The notes below the pieces were generated by a model. That model saw only the letters and a list, made by a program, of their open reading frames with translations. It searched no databases and was not told where the DNA came from. Positions 26,481 through 36,435 of a stretch of 63,635 nucleotides of DNA are shown piece by piece. Positions within the stretch are counted from its first letter, which is position 1, and each line of letters starts with the position of its first letter. Source of the stretch: Bacteroidales bacterium 6E (GTDB taxonomy: Bacteria > Bacteroidota > Bacteroidia > Bacteroidales > Prolixibacteraceae); contig DF970676.1 in NCBI GenBank assembly GCA_001270045.2, positions 1 to 63,635 of the forward strand, written 5' to 3'. The position numbers and the translations under genes are program-made.

Positions 26481-28412
26481 ATGGATTTCAGGATAATTTT
26501 GGTTTTGATCAGTCTTTCTCTTGCCCTGAAAGCAACAGGTCAGGGAAGCAAGGGATATGCACGACAGTTTGACGCGGCGGTCAAGGCATTTGAACAAAGG
26601 GACTACCCAAAGGCTACCGAATTATGTAAGAAAGTGTTGGAAATGAATCCTTCGGGTTTGGATGCAATGCTTCTGATGGCTGAAATTGCCAAAGATACCG
26701 GAAAGCATGAAGACGAAATCCACTGGCTTCAGTCGGCCTCCAAAAACCCCTCTGCACCGCCACTGGTCAGCTACAGACTTGCCGATGTACTCCTTAAGAA
26801 TGGGAGATACGCTGAGGCTTACGATGCGGCTGTTCATTACCTCGCCGGTACGCCTTCATCATCTTTAATGGCAAAAGCCTGGGAGATCAGGGAAAAGGCC
26901 GAATTTGGCATGGAAGCGGTTAAACATCCTGTGGATTTCATTCCTGTCAATCTGGGTGACAGTATCAATTCAAAATGGGACGAATACTGGCCTTCACTCA
27001 CTATCGACGGGCAAATGCTGGTATTTACCCGACTGATAGGTTGGGAACAGAGGCCCGGTTTTCATCAGGAGGACTTTTATTCTTCATTAAGGGGGGAGGA
27101 GGGATGGCGTCAAGCGCAGCCCCTGACAGATCTCAATACTGAACTGAATGAAGGGGCACAATCGATATCGGCCGATGGAAAGCTTCTATTTTTTACGCTA
27201 TGTAATGATATGGGCGGGTATGGCAGTTGCGATATTTACTTTTCGAGGTGGATTGATGGGAGTTGGACTTCACCCTTGAACGCAGGAAGGGCAATCAATA
27301 CACAGGGGTGGGAAGGACAACCTTCCATTTCAGCATTCGGCGATGTCCTTTATTTCAGCAGTAACAGGCCAGGAGGTTTCGGGCAGAAAGACATCTGGAG
27401 AGCTAAACTTTCAGGTTGGAGTGCCGAAGGATTGCCATTATGGGAGAGGCCCGAAAATCTGGGTGATTCCATAAATACCACCGGTGACGAAATATCTCCC
27501 TTTATCCACTACAACGGAAAGGACTTGTTTTTTAGCTCTGATGGCTGGCCAGGAATGGGTGGTTATGACCTGTTCCGCTCAGTACGGAAGACTGACGGGA
27601 CATGGACTCACCCGTCAAATCTGGGATATCCCGTGAACACGCATGGGAATGAACAGGGACTGGTAATTGAAAGGAATGGTAAGGTTGCCTACCTGGCGTC
27701 GGGCCGGGAATCAGGTAAGGGTATGGATATATATTCGTTTGAGCTTGATGACGAATCACGGCCCGTACCTGTGACTTACATCAGGGGACAAGTCGTGGAG
27801 ATTGGGACCGGAGAGCCGGTTGAAGCCTTGGTGCGTTTAACCGCACTTGACTCCAGCCATATGTTTACGGCATCGGTGCCTGCCGGTGGTGATGGCTCAT
27901 TTATCATTGCACTGCCATCCGACAGGCAATATGCCTTTCACGTGAGCGAACCGGGGTATCTGTTCTATAGCGAGCATTTTTATGTTGATTTATCTGGTCC
28001 TGAATCCGGACCGGTCGTGAGAAGGATTGAATTGACTCCGGTAAAGCCCGGTTCCCGGACTCACCTGTACAATGTATTTTTTCCTACCAATGGTGTCGAT
28101 ATCCTGGCTGAGTCATATCCTGAGCTGATGCAACTGGTTCGTTTCATGTGTGAAAATCCGTCTCTTCATATCGAAGTTCAGGGACATACCGATAATACAG
28201 GTGGTGAAGCATATAACATGGACCTGTCGGAACGAAGGGCCAGTTCAGTAATGAAATATTTGGTCGACAAGGGAATTTCCCCTGAACGACTGACGGCAAA
28301 AGGGTATGGAATGAGCCGGCCGGTGAGTGATAACCTCACGGAAGAGGGGAGAAGCAAAAACCGCAGGACAACAGTCGAGGTTATCTCAGTTTCCTTACCT
28401 GATCAACAGTGA
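26481..28412 (+). CDS. OmpA-family protein with TPR, PD40 propeller and CarboxypepD-like domains
   Basis: The 643-residue protein has a signal peptide (about 1-22). Domains in order are: TPR-like repeats (about 25-140, AFEQRDYPKATELCKKVLEMNP), a PD40/WD40-type propeller (about 165-430, repeated D-x-Y-F-S-R and FSSNRPGGFGQKDIW motifs), a CarboxypepD-regulatory-like domain (about 435-520), and an OmpA peptidoglycan-binding domain (about 535-635, VQGHTDNTGG and LSERRASSVMKYL). The plan matches PorE-type proteins that link the type IX secretion system to the cell wall, although here the leader lacks the lipobox Cys. I start at the ATG at 26481; 26472 is an alternative, and a GTG at 26406 would leave the signal peptide internal. 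Confidence 0.88.
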   Translation: MDFRIILVLISLSLALKATGQGSKGYARQFDAAVKAFEQRDYPKATELCKKVLEMNPSGLDAMLLMAEIAKDTGKHEDEIHWLQSASKNPSAPPLVSYRLADVLLKNGRYAEAYDAAVHYLAGTPSSSLMAKAWEIREKAEFGMEAVKHPVDFIPVNLGDSINSKWDEYWPSLTIDGQMLVFTRLIGWEQRPGFHQEDFYSSLRGEEGWRQAQPLTDLNTELNEGAQSISADGKLLFFTLCNDMGGYGSCDIYFSRWIDGSWTSPLNAGRAINTQGWEGQPSISAFGDVLYFSSNRPGGFGQKDIWRAKLSGWSAEGLPLWERPENLGDSINTTGDEISPFIHYNGKDLFFSSDGWPGMGGYDLFRSVRKTDGTWTHPSNLGYPVNTHGNEQGLVIERNGKVAYLASGRESGKGMDIYSFELDDESRPVPVTYIRGQVVEIGTGEPVEALVRLTALDSSHMFTASVPAGGDGSFIIALPSDRQYAFHVSEPGYLFYSEHFYVDLSGPESGPVVRRIELTPVKPGSRTHLYNVFFPTNGVDILAESYPELMQLVRFMCENPSLHIEVQGHTDNTGGEAYNMDLSERRASSVMKYLVDKGISPERLTAKGYGMSRPVSDNLTEEGRSKNRRTTVEVISVSLPDQQ

Positions 28413-28836
28413 TGGCCCGTGAACGATTGCCAAAGTTCTGCCTTACGTAGGTCAGTACGTCAGCGATTTGTTTGTCGGTAAGGTGATTGTGGGGTGGCAT
28501 AATGCCATTGTATTCCACACCGTCAATCGTTACTTTTCCCATCATACCGTTTAATGTGATATCAATCAGTTTGCCGGGTTTGCCATTAACAGTGGCATTA
28601 TTGACCAGCGGCGGATGCATGCCTTTTATGCCTTTCCCGTCACTCATGTGACAAGCCTTGCAATAATTGTCGTATACCTTTTTCCCGGGATGGTCCTGGG
28701 CATCCTGAACCGTCATGGTGGCCGACCCTGACATGGCCTGGGTTTCGGGTGAGTCGCCTCCTTGCTGTGTCTGGCTTCCACATGAGATTAATGTAATGGC
28801 CAGCAGTCCTGACATAAAGTAATTTTGGAGCTTCAT
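28381..28836 (-). CDS. lipoprotein c-type cytochrome
   Basis: The 151-residue protein has a lipoprotein leader with LISC (Cys at 19), a short linker, then one class I cytochrome c domain. The haem motif is CKACH (C59, C62, H63), and a later GIMPPHNHL supplies the likely Met ligand. It should shuttle electrons on the outer face of a membrane. No oxidase or reductase gene is adjacent. Its last 32 coding bases overlap the end of the convergent OmpA-type gene. Confidence 0.92.
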   Translation of the reverse strand: MKLQNYFMSGLLAITLISCGSQTQQGGDSPETQAMSGSATMTVQDAQDHPGKKVYDNYCKACHMSDGKGIKGMHPPLVNNATVNGKPGKLIDITLNGMMGKVTIDGVEYNGIMPPHNHLTDKQIADVLTYVRQNFGNRSRAITVDQVRKLR

Positions 28837-29047
28837 AAGTAAAATATACGTGTTTGGAATATGTTACCGCTTTAGGCTGAATGCACCGGTACAACAAAAC
28901 TATAATCATTTTTTCTTCTGTGCAAAGTCGCAATGGTTTTCGTAAAAAGATCTTACATAACGGATAGATCCTGATTTCACGAAAATTATTTTGTACGCTC
29001 TGTTTCTTTTGTCATCTTCGCGGTTACCAATTGCAATAGGATACGAG

Positions 29048-30061
29048 ATGGAGCAGTGCGACAGAATAAATCCGGAATCTGAAGTTCCCAAATACAAACA
29101 GGTGGTCGAATTGATCATTCGCGATATCGAATCAGGGATATTTAAGCAAGGCCAAAGGATTCCCTCCATCAATGAGACGAGTGAAGAGCTGCTTTTAAGT
29201 CGCGACACCGTGGAGAAAGCGTACGCGTGTTTGCGCAATATGGGAGTTCTCCAGTCTGTCCGTGGCAAAGGATATTACATTAACCAGATATCGGCATATC
29301 GCAAAATCAGGGTCGCCCTTATTTTCAATAAACTGAGCAATTATAAAAGGAGTATCTATTATTCCATGGTCAACACGCTGGGTGTAAAGGCAAGTATTGA
29401 TGTATTTGTGTATAACCACGATATGGCTGAGTTTGAGGAAATCATCAGCAACAACCTCAATAATTTTGATTTCTTCGTCATTTTACCCCATTTCAGGGTC
29501 GAGAATGCAGATTATGGATCGATCATCAGGCGCATACCGGCCGAAAAAGTGATTATCGCTGACCGTTTCCCTGATGATTTGAAGCAATACCCAGTCGTAT
29601 ACCAGGAGTTTGAGAACGACATCCAGTCAGCCTTGTCAAGCGGACTACCGTTGCTAAGGAAATACCGTCGCCTGCACCTTGTGTTTCCTCCTGACCAGTT
29701 CTATTCCCGTCGGATTCCCCGGGGATTCCAGATTTTCTGTCAGGTCAACAACTTCGACTATTCCATTGAGGACAAGCTGGAAGAATCAGCCTTACAGATT
29801 AATGAGGCGTATATCGTGATTTCAGATGACGATCTCTACTCATTCATAAAAATGATCCGCAAAAAGGGGTGGCGACTGGGACATGATATCGGGGTGGTCG
29901 CCTATAACGATAACCCTGTAAAGGAGATTCTGGAAGATGGCATCACTACCATCTCAACGAATCATGATGAGATCGGAAGGCTTATCGGACAGATGATCCT
30001 GACACGTGATTTCAAGCAGATCAGGACACCGTTTAGTTTTATTGGCCGTAATTCACTGTAA
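29048..30061 (+). CDS. GntR-family transcriptional regulator with LacI-type sensor domain
   Basis: The 337-residue protein has a winged-helix GntR domain at about 10-80 (YKQVVELIIRDIESGIFKQGQRIPSINETSEELLLSRDTVEKAY, written here as its opening and closing parts) and a periplasmic-binding-protein-like domain after residue 90, as in GntR regulators of sugar genes. I start at the ATG at 29048 (MEQCDRIN); the ATG at 28991 would add 19 hydrophobic residues that do not fit a regulator. The ligand and targets are unknown. The next gene, a SulP transporter, is 108 bases away and could be a target, but no operator was recognised. Confidence 0.85.
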   Translation: MEQCDRINPESEVPKYKQVVELIIRDIESGIFKQGQRIPSINETSEELLLSRDTVEKAYACLRNMGVLQSVRGKGYYINQISAYRKIRVALIFNKLSNYKRSIYYSMVNTLGVKASIDVFVYNHDMAEFEEIISNNLNNFDFFVILPHFRVENADYGSIIRRIPAEKVIIADRFPDDLKQYPVVYQEFENDIQSALSSGLPLLRKYRRLHLVFPPDQFYSRRIPRGFQIFCQVNNFDYSIEDKLEESALQINEAYIVISDDDLYSFIKMIRKKGWRLGHDIGVVAYNDNPVKEILEDGITTISTNHDEIGRLIGQMILTRDFKQIRTPFSFIGRNSL

Positions 30062-30169
30062 GGGCCAAAACGTTAGATTGGGTTAATATTGGACTGAAAA
30101 TCACCGACACGGGAACAACGGGGTGGGAGATTGCCTAATTTCGGGGCCTGTTTTTGAAAGTCAAGGATT

Positions 30170-31843
30170 ATGAGCAGATTGTTTTATCCCAAGCTGGTAA
30201 GTGTCTTGAAAACCGGTTATTCTGGCAAGCAGCTCCAGAAAGATCTTTTTGCCGGTATCATTGTTGGCATAGTTGCACTCCCATTAGCAATTGCTTTTGC
30301 TGTAGCATCCGGGGTTTCACCTGAAAAGGGATTGATAACTGCGGTGATTGCCGGGTTTATAATCTCCACCCTCGGAGGTAGCAGGGTTCAGATTGGTGGT
30401 CCGACCGGAGCTTTTATCGTTATTGTTTACGGTATCGTTGCACAGTACGGATTGGATGGATTACTGATTTCGACCATCATGGCAGGGGTATTCCTGATAG
30501 TATTTGGGTTACTCAGACTGGGCTCTGTACTAAAGTATATTCCACATCCCCTAATTGTCGGTTTCACTAGTGGAATAGCGTTGGTAATCTTTTCAACCCA
30601 GATCAAAGATGCATTTGGATTGCAGCTCGAATCGGTTCCTTCTGAATTTCTTCAGAAATGGCAAGCGTATGCCGGGGCATTGGGATCAATCAATATTTAT
30701 GCCGTGGGAATTGCTGTTGCCACCATCCTGATAACCCTGTTGTCCAAGCATGTCGTCAAAAAGATACCAGGATCATTTATCGCTATCGTGGTGGTTACCG
30801 CTGTCGTGGCAATTACTGGCCTTCCAGTAAGTACAATAGAAACGGTCTTTGGTGAAATTCCCGGAAGTTTCTCACTCGACCTGCCATCAGTGGATTGGGG
30901 CAACCTGGGCGAATATGTGGCACCAGCCTTCACCATCGCGCTGCTGGGAGCCATTGAGTCGTTGCTGTCGGCTGTGGTTGCCGATGGCATGATCGGGGGT
31001 AACCATCGTTCCAATACCGAGCTTATTGCACAGGGAGTGGCCAATGTGGTTACACCGTTGTTTGGAGGTATTCCAGCCACCGGTGCCATCGCCCGAACTG
31101 CCACCAATGTACGCAACGGAGGAAGGACTCCTGTTGCCGGAATGATTCATGCAGTAACGCTTTTGCTCATCATGCTATTTTTCGGACGGTGGGCAAAAAT
31201 GATTCCCATGGCGTGTCTGGCCGGCATATTGATCGTCGTGGCATACAACATGAGCGAATGGCGTTCTTTTGTTTCCATCCTGAAAGGTTCACGTTATGAT
31301 ATTTTTATTCTGTTGACCACCTTTATTTTGACTGTTTTGGTTGATTTGACGGTGGCCATCCAGATTGGGGTTGTCCTTTCTGCCTTCCTGTTTATGGAAA
31401 GAATGTCAAAGGGCAGCACCATCATTCCGGTTGACGTGGAAACCGATCTCCTTGATAATTACAATGACGTACCTGCATGCATCGAGATTTATGAAATCAG
31501 TGGCCCCTTCTTTTTTGCGGCAGCCAAAAAATACCAGGAGGTATTGAAAAACTTCAAATCACACACACAGGTGATGATCATCCGGATGCGGCATGTCCCG
31601 TTTATTGATGCAACAGGTATTCATAACTTCAAGGAGACACTTAGTGAACTGAAACATCATCATAAAAAGGTTGTACTTTCGGGTGTCCAGCCTGATGTGT
31701 TTAAGGCTCTGGAAAAGAGTGGACTGGCTGACTATATTGGACGGGAAAATATTTTTTCAAGCTTTGATGAGGCATTGCCCGCGGCAAAGGATTTGTTGCA
31801 TGAATGTGAGGCTGCAGCAGAGCATCCCGCCACGAAAAGGTAA
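30170..31843 (+). CDS. SulP-family inorganic anion transporter
   Basis: The 557-residue inner-membrane protein has the SulP start (KDLFAGIIVGIVALPLAIAFA), the RVQIGGPTGAFIVIV motif, about ten to twelve hydrophobic segments, and a C-terminal STAS domain at about 430-535 (ISGPFFFAAAKKYQEVL, VPFIDATGIHNF). SulP proteins carry sulfate, bicarbonate or related anions; the ion cannot be chosen from sequence. No carbonic anhydrase gene is adjacent. A near -7 box TAATTTCG lies at about 30133. Confidence 0.92.
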   Translation: MSRLFYPKLVSVLKTGYSGKQLQKDLFAGIIVGIVALPLAIAFAVASGVSPEKGLITAVIAGFIISTLGGSRVQIGGPTGAFIVIVYGIVAQYGLDGLLISTIMAGVFLIVFGLLRLGSVLKYIPHPLIVGFTSGIALVIFSTQIKDAFGLQLESVPSEFLQKWQAYAGALGSINIYAVGIAVATILITLLSKHVVKKIPGSFIAIVVVTAVVAITGLPVSTIETVFGEIPGSFSLDLPSVDWGNLGEYVAPAFTIALLGAIESLLSAVVADGMIGGNHRSNTELIAQGVANVVTPLFGGIPATGAIARTATNVRNGGRTPVAGMIHAVTLLLIMLFFGRWAKMIPMACLAGILIVVAYNMSEWRSFVSILKGSRYDIFILLTTFILTVLVDLTVAIQIGVVLSAFLFMERMSKGSTIIPVDVETDLLDNYNDVPACIEIYEISGPFFFAAAKKYQEVLKNFKSHTQVMIIRMRHVPFIDATGIHNFKETLSELKHHHKKVVLSGVQPDVFKALEKSGLADYIGRENIFSSFDEALPAAKDLLHECEAAAEHPATKR

Positions 31844-31966
31844 TCGGTCACGGTGACGTTCGCACAGGCATGCCGGGGACTGGAACCTGACATTTTAAAT
31901 ATTCAGCATGACAGATTTATTTTTTGAAAGGCAGAATGCTTATATTTCAACCTAAATTATTCCGTC

Positions 31967-34834
31967 ATGCATCGATTTCTTGAGTCCTGTGCTTCATATA
32001 TTTATGAAAAACACCACAACGACTTGCAAAACATCTGCCTGGTCTTTCCAAACCGACGATCGGGTGTTTTCTTCACGGCGTATCTTCAGAAATTATTGAA
32101 GAAACCGGTTGTAGGACCTGAAATCACCACCATTAGCGAACTTCTTTTGTCCCTGTCTGACCTGCGTGTTCCAGATCATCTCTGGCTCATTTCGTACATG
32201 TATGACATTTATCGCAAAAAGACGGGAACCCATGAGTCTTTTGACGATTTTTACTATTGGGGCGAGATGTTGCTGGCCGATTTTGACGACACCGACAAAT
32301 ACATGGTGGATGCCCGCGATATGTTCAGAAACCTGGCTGAACTGAAAGAGATTGAGCAAGGATTTGATTATTTGACTGATGCCCAGAAAAAGGCATTGAT
32401 GCAATTCTGGGGTAGCGTGAAAAACTGGGAACAGCGAAGCCATCAAAAAGATTTTCTCTCATTTTGGGATTCACTGCATAGGGTATATGAGGAATTCAGG
32501 TTGGGATTGACTAAGCTGGGACTTGGGTATGGCGGGATGGTGATCCGGGATGGCGTTGAGCAGCTTGACATTACTTCCTCTAAATTGACGGCAGACAAAT
32601 ACTTCATCATTGGGTTAAATGTCCTGAACGCTTGTGAGAAGAAGGTGTTCATGTGGTTGAAGGAGCAGGGCAGGGCTGAGTTTTTCTGGGATTACGACCT
32701 TTACTACCATGAAAATCCAATAAATGACGCAGGAAGGTTCCTGAGGGAAAATGTCTTGCTATTTCCCCCTCCCGCGGATTTTTCCCTGGATAACCGATCG
32801 TTTTCCGAATCGAAGAACATCGAGATATTTTCGGTTCCTTCCTCATATGGCCAGTCTCAGGTGATTCCAATATTTTTCGACGAGAAGAAGCTTGAAGAGA
32901 TCAGGAAGTATGATGATGTGGCAATCGTTCTTGCTGATGAATCATTGCTGTTTCCAGTTTTGGGTGCAATCCCGGCAGCCGCAGGCAAAGTGAATGTAAC
33001 CATGGGATTTCCGATGAAACATTCCTCCCTGATGGGTTTGATTTCACTGTTGCGCTCTCTGTTGCAAAATACCCGGATTGATTCCGGAAATCATGCGAGA
33101 TTCTATTACCGGCCTGTTTTCGATATCCTGAAACACCAGCTTCTCAGTCGTGTTGAACCGGAAAAGGTAAGGCTGCAGATACAGAAATGGTCAGCCGGCA
33201 ACAACATCTATCTTGGTGCTGAAGAGCTTGGGTTTTCATCCCTTCATGAAGCCATTTTTTCGCTGCCGCAGGATATTTCAGGGTACCCTGAATATTTTTT
33301 GCGGATCCTGAATCGATTGTACCATAGTTTTGCTGAAGGTGATGCAAATCAGATGACACGGGAACTGATTTTTCATCTATATGAAGCGATTGAAAAGCTC
33401 AAAAGGGTAATGACTGATCCTGACATCCCGGAATCTGTCATTATGTCGCCATCCATATTTTTCCGACTCCTGAACCAGTATCTCGGACAGGTTTCCGTTC
33501 CTTTTGAAGGTGAGCCCCTGGCAGGCATTCAGGTGATGGGAATCCTGGAAACCCGTTGCCTTGATTTTGAGAACATTATTATCATCGGTCTGAATGAGGA
33601 GACATGGCCCAGGGCGTTTACCGCTCCATCGCTGATTCCGTATAACATTCGGAAAGCGTTTGGTTTGCCGGGGATTGATGACCAGGATGCCATGTATTCT
33701 TATTATTTCTATCGCCTGATCCAGCGTGCCGAAAATATCACGGCTGCCTGGAACACCATTCGTGAAGGAACATCCGGCGGAGAGCTGAGCCGGTACGCAT
33801 TCCAGCTGATGCTGCATTCACCACACGATGTAAAGAGCCGCAGTCTTGATTATCCTTTTTCGGGTAAACCTATGTCAACCATTGCCGTTCCATCGGGAAA
33901 GGAGATTTCACAACTTCTGCTGAATAGGAACAAGGGGGGGAGAGCCCTTTCACCCAGTGCCATCATTCAATTTCTTACCTGCAGGCTGAAATTCTATTTC
34001 AAATATGTGTTGCAACTCGAAGAGCCTGACGAAATCAGCGAGGAGATTGACAGACGGACTTTCGGGAACCTGTTTCACAAGGCCGTTGAGAATTTGTACC
34101 AACCTTTGGTCGGAAAGATGATTGACAAAAATACTTTTACTGATCTGGCAAAGGATAAGGTTGCACTGGAAAGTGCCATCAGGAGGGCTTTCGCCACTGA
34201 GTATTTCAAGATTGGGGAATCTGGTGCAGGCAGTATTGAACTCGACGGGAAAGCATTGTTGATCTTCTCTACCTTGAGAACTTACCTGCGAAATATGGTT
34301 GAGGCCGATTCCGAAAATGCACCCTTATACATATTTTCGCTTGAGTCTTCATTTTACCATGTGTTGCCGGTCGAAATCGATGGGGTGGTGCGAGATATCA
34401 AAATTGGCGGTAAGATTGACCGGTTGGACCAGTCGAATGGTGTGGTCAGGATCATCGACTACAAGACTGGTAGTCTCAATCCTTACGATTTGTCCTGTAA
34501 AACCCTCGGCGAAGTATTCATTCCCGAAAAGAAAAACATAAAAAAGGAAATCCTGCAGGCCTTGGTTTACGGGTACATATTGAAATCGGATGTTTATCAT
34601 CATGAAGATATAGGAGCTACCATCTATGCAATCCTGAAGCTTCAGGACGAGTCCTTTAACCCTGTGATCCGAATCGCAACTAAGCCGCTGAGAATGAATG
34701 AAGTCTGGGGGGAAACGGGTGATTACCTCAGATCCATTGTCAGGGATATTTATTCCGCTGATACCGTATTCGATCAGACTGAATTTACCGAACGTTGTGA
34801 ATATTGTCCCTATAAGGGCATTTGCCGTAAGTAG
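31967..34834 (+). CDS. AddB-like helicase-nuclease with PD-(D/E)xK domain and Fe-S cluster
   Basis: The 955-residue protein is read as an AddB-type subunit of a double-strand-break processing nuclease. The N-terminus (FVFPNRRSGVFFTAYL, here as VFPNRRSGVFFTAYLQK) looks like a degenerate helicase domain without a Walker A motif. The C-terminal nuclease has GGKIDRLD near 815 and IDYKTG near 830, the metal-binding Asp and catalytic Asp/Lys of the PD-(D/E)xK fold. Four cysteines fit the AddB iron-sulfur staple: C672 before the nuclease and C944, C947 and C953 at the end. An AddA-type UvrD helicase partner is expected but is not adjacent in this window. Confidence 0.88.
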   Translation: MHRFLESCASYIYEKHHNDLQNICLVFPNRRSGVFFTAYLQKLLKKPVVGPEITTISELLLSLSDLRVPDHLWLISYMYDIYRKKTGTHESFDDFYYWGEMLLADFDDTDKYMVDARDMFRNLAELKEIEQGFDYLTDAQKKALMQFWGSVKNWEQRSHQKDFLSFWDSLHRVYEEFRLGLTKLGLGYGGMVIRDGVEQLDITSSKLTADKYFIIGLNVLNACEKKVFMWLKEQGRAEFFWDYDLYYHENPINDAGRFLRENVLLFPPPADFSLDNRSFSESKNIEIFSVPSSYGQSQVIPIFFDEKKLEEIRKYDDVAIVLADESLLFPVLGAIPAAAGKVNVTMGFPMKHSSLMGLISLLRSLLQNTRIDSGNHARFYYRPVFDILKHQLLSRVEPEKVRLQIQKWSAGNNIYLGAEELGFSSLHEAIFSLPQDISGYPEYFLRILNRLYHSFAEGDANQMTRELIFHLYEAIEKLKRVMTDPDIPESVIMSPSIFFRLLNQYLGQVSVPFEGEPLAGIQVMGILETRCLDFENIIIIGLNEETWPRAFTAPSLIPYNIRKAFGLPGIDDQDAMYSYYFYRLIQRAENITAAWNTIREGTSGGELSRYAFQLMLHSPHDVKSRSLDYPFSGKPMSTIAVPSGKEISQLLLNRNKGGRALSPSAIIQFLTCRLKFYFKYVLQLEEPDEISEEIDRRTFGNLFHKAVENLYQPLVGKMIDKNTFTDLAKDKVALESAIRRAFATEYFKIGESGAGSIELDGKALLIFSTLRTYLRNMVEADSENAPLYIFSLESSFYHVLPVEIDGVVRDIKIGGKIDRLDQSNGVVRIIDYKTGSLNPYDLSCKTLGEVFIPEKKNIKKEILQALVYGYILKSDVYHHEDIGATIYAILKLQDESFNPVIRIATKPLRMNEVWGETGDYLRSIVRDIYSADTVFDQTEFTERCEYCPYKGICRK

Positions 34835-35187
34835 GATGTGATATCCATCTCCCTGCATGTGAATCGTTTTATGCCTTCTTTTTTGATAAATCTTTGGTAA
34901 TGGGATGGCCTGAAAATGGAAATTTCCGGATGAGGGGTTAAACCATTACCTGCCAAAACAATCCAAGCTGAGAATCTGCAACTAAACCTGCATGTCACAA
35001 TTATTGGGAACCATACATAAACCGCTCCGGGATTTTCAATCCATGAAGGAGGGGAATTCCTCATTTCCTGATTTTGGATGTATCCATGCCTGCCCGTTGT
35101 TTATCCTTGACATATGAATGAATATAGTTAGACCATAAATTTAGATAATCTTACTAATTTATTATGAATCAATAATTAAGCCAAATC
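34835..35187 (+). other. 353-base gap without a recognised gene
   Basis: I see no convincing ORF, RNA or terminator here. The minus-strand frame at 34810-35064 has no family features. The last 60 bases before 35188 are AT-rich and may hold the promoter of the esterase, but no clean TAnnTTTG is present. Confidence 0.5.
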
Positions 35188-36351
35188 ATGAAAAGGAATT
35201 TCAATCTTTTTTTCCGGTTTGTAATTCTGGTAGCTCTTACCGGAATTATGTCAGTCGCCTCGGCCCAGTTTGGGCAACGAGGGGTTGTATCTCCTGTTGT
35301 GCACGATAATGGATCTGTCACATTTCAGCTACTGGCCCGTCAGGCCGACAAGGTTTCACTTTCTGGAAGCTGGATGCAGGGATGGGGGGCATCACTCGAA
35401 ATGAGCCGCAATGATACCGGGCTGTGGAGCCTTACCATTGATCCCATTCCATCCGAGATGTATACCTACACATACCAGGTGGATGGCGTACGTACCCTGG
35501 ATCCGGCAAATGGCCTGACAGTCAGGGATGGCGTTCGCAATGAGAGCATGTTCATTGTCAAAGGCCAGCGGGGTGAATTATACAGCAGCAACGATGTGCC
35601 CCACGGAACGCTGTCGAAAGTCTGGTATTCGTCCCCGGTGTTAAAGATGAACAGGCGCATGTACGTTTATACCCCGCCGGGATATGCCGATGGTAACCAA
35701 AAATATCCGGTACTTTATCTGCTGCATGGGGCAGGGGGAGACGAAGATGCATGGACCACCCTGGGGCGCACTCCCTATATACTCGACAACCTGATTGCGG
35801 CCGGCAAGGCCCTTCCCATGATTGTCGTGATGACCAACGGAAATGCATGGGCCGCCGCAGCGCCCGGTGAAGCGCCAGCCATGGCGGCTCCGGCCGACAG
35901 GATGAGCCTGGCAGGGAAATTTGAGGAGAGCCTGGTTAAGGATGTCATTCCTTTTATCGAGAAGAATTACAGGGTGCTGACCGACCCCGGTCACCGTGCC
36001 ATAGCCGGTTTATCGATGGGTGGCGGCCATACCATGACCATTACCAATAACAACCCAGGCCTGTTCAGTTATGTGGGCGTGATGTCAATGGGACTCATGA
36101 CCGGAAACCGGATGGGGAATTATGATGCCGACAAGCATAAAGGCCAGATTGCCGCATTGAAGGACAGCGGACTCAAGCTTTACTGGATTGGATGTGGCAA
36201 GCAGGATTTCCTTTACGAAGGAGTGGTCAACCTGCGGAAATTATATGATGAACAGCAATTCAAGTATGAGTATTTTGAATCGGAAGGCGGACATACCTGG
36301 CCCGAATGGCGTATCTATCTTTCTGAACTGGCTCCAAAGCTTTTCAAATAA
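35188..36351 (+). CDS. secreted esterase with N-terminal E-set domain
   Basis: The 387-residue protein has a signal peptide (about 1-26, ending ASAQ). An E-set/CBM48-like domain at about 35-115 (VSLSGSWMQGWGASLEM) precedes an esterase D/Fes-type hydrolase: YPVLYLLHGAGGDEDAW, nucleophile S276 in GLSMGGGHT, and H369 in EGGHTWPEW. Such proteins include feruloyl or acetyl xylan esterases and enterochelin esterases. The E-set plus Fes plan is common among carbohydrate esterases in Bacteroidota. A second esterase gene follows 84 bases downstream. Confidence 0.88.
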   Translation: MKRNFNLFFRFVILVALTGIMSVASAQFGQRGVVSPVVHDNGSVTFQLLARQADKVSLSGSWMQGWGASLEMSRNDTGLWSLTIDPIPSEMYTYTYQVDGVRTLDPANGLTVRDGVRNESMFIVKGQRGELYSSNDVPHGTLSKVWYSSPVLKMNRRMYVYTPPGYADGNQKYPVLYLLHGAGGDEDAWTTLGRTPYILDNLIAAGKALPMIVVMTNGNAWAAAAPGEAPAMAAPADRMSLAGKFEESLVKDVIPFIEKNYRVLTDPGHRAIAGLSMGGGHTMTITNNNPGLFSYVGVMSMGLMTGNRMGNYDADKHKGQIAALKDSGLKLYWIGCGKQDFLYEGVVNLRKLYDEQQFKYEYFESEGGHTWPEWRIYLSELAPKLFK

Positions 36352-36435
36352 TGAATATATACTTAAGTACTTTTGATAATTAGTTTTAAGTAATAGATAA
36401 TCAAATTGATATATAAACCGATTAAACCAATAATC

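Noticed and set aside
34810-35064. Minus-strand frame after the AddB-like gene
   Set aside because: No family features, no promoter and overlap with the nuclease gene.
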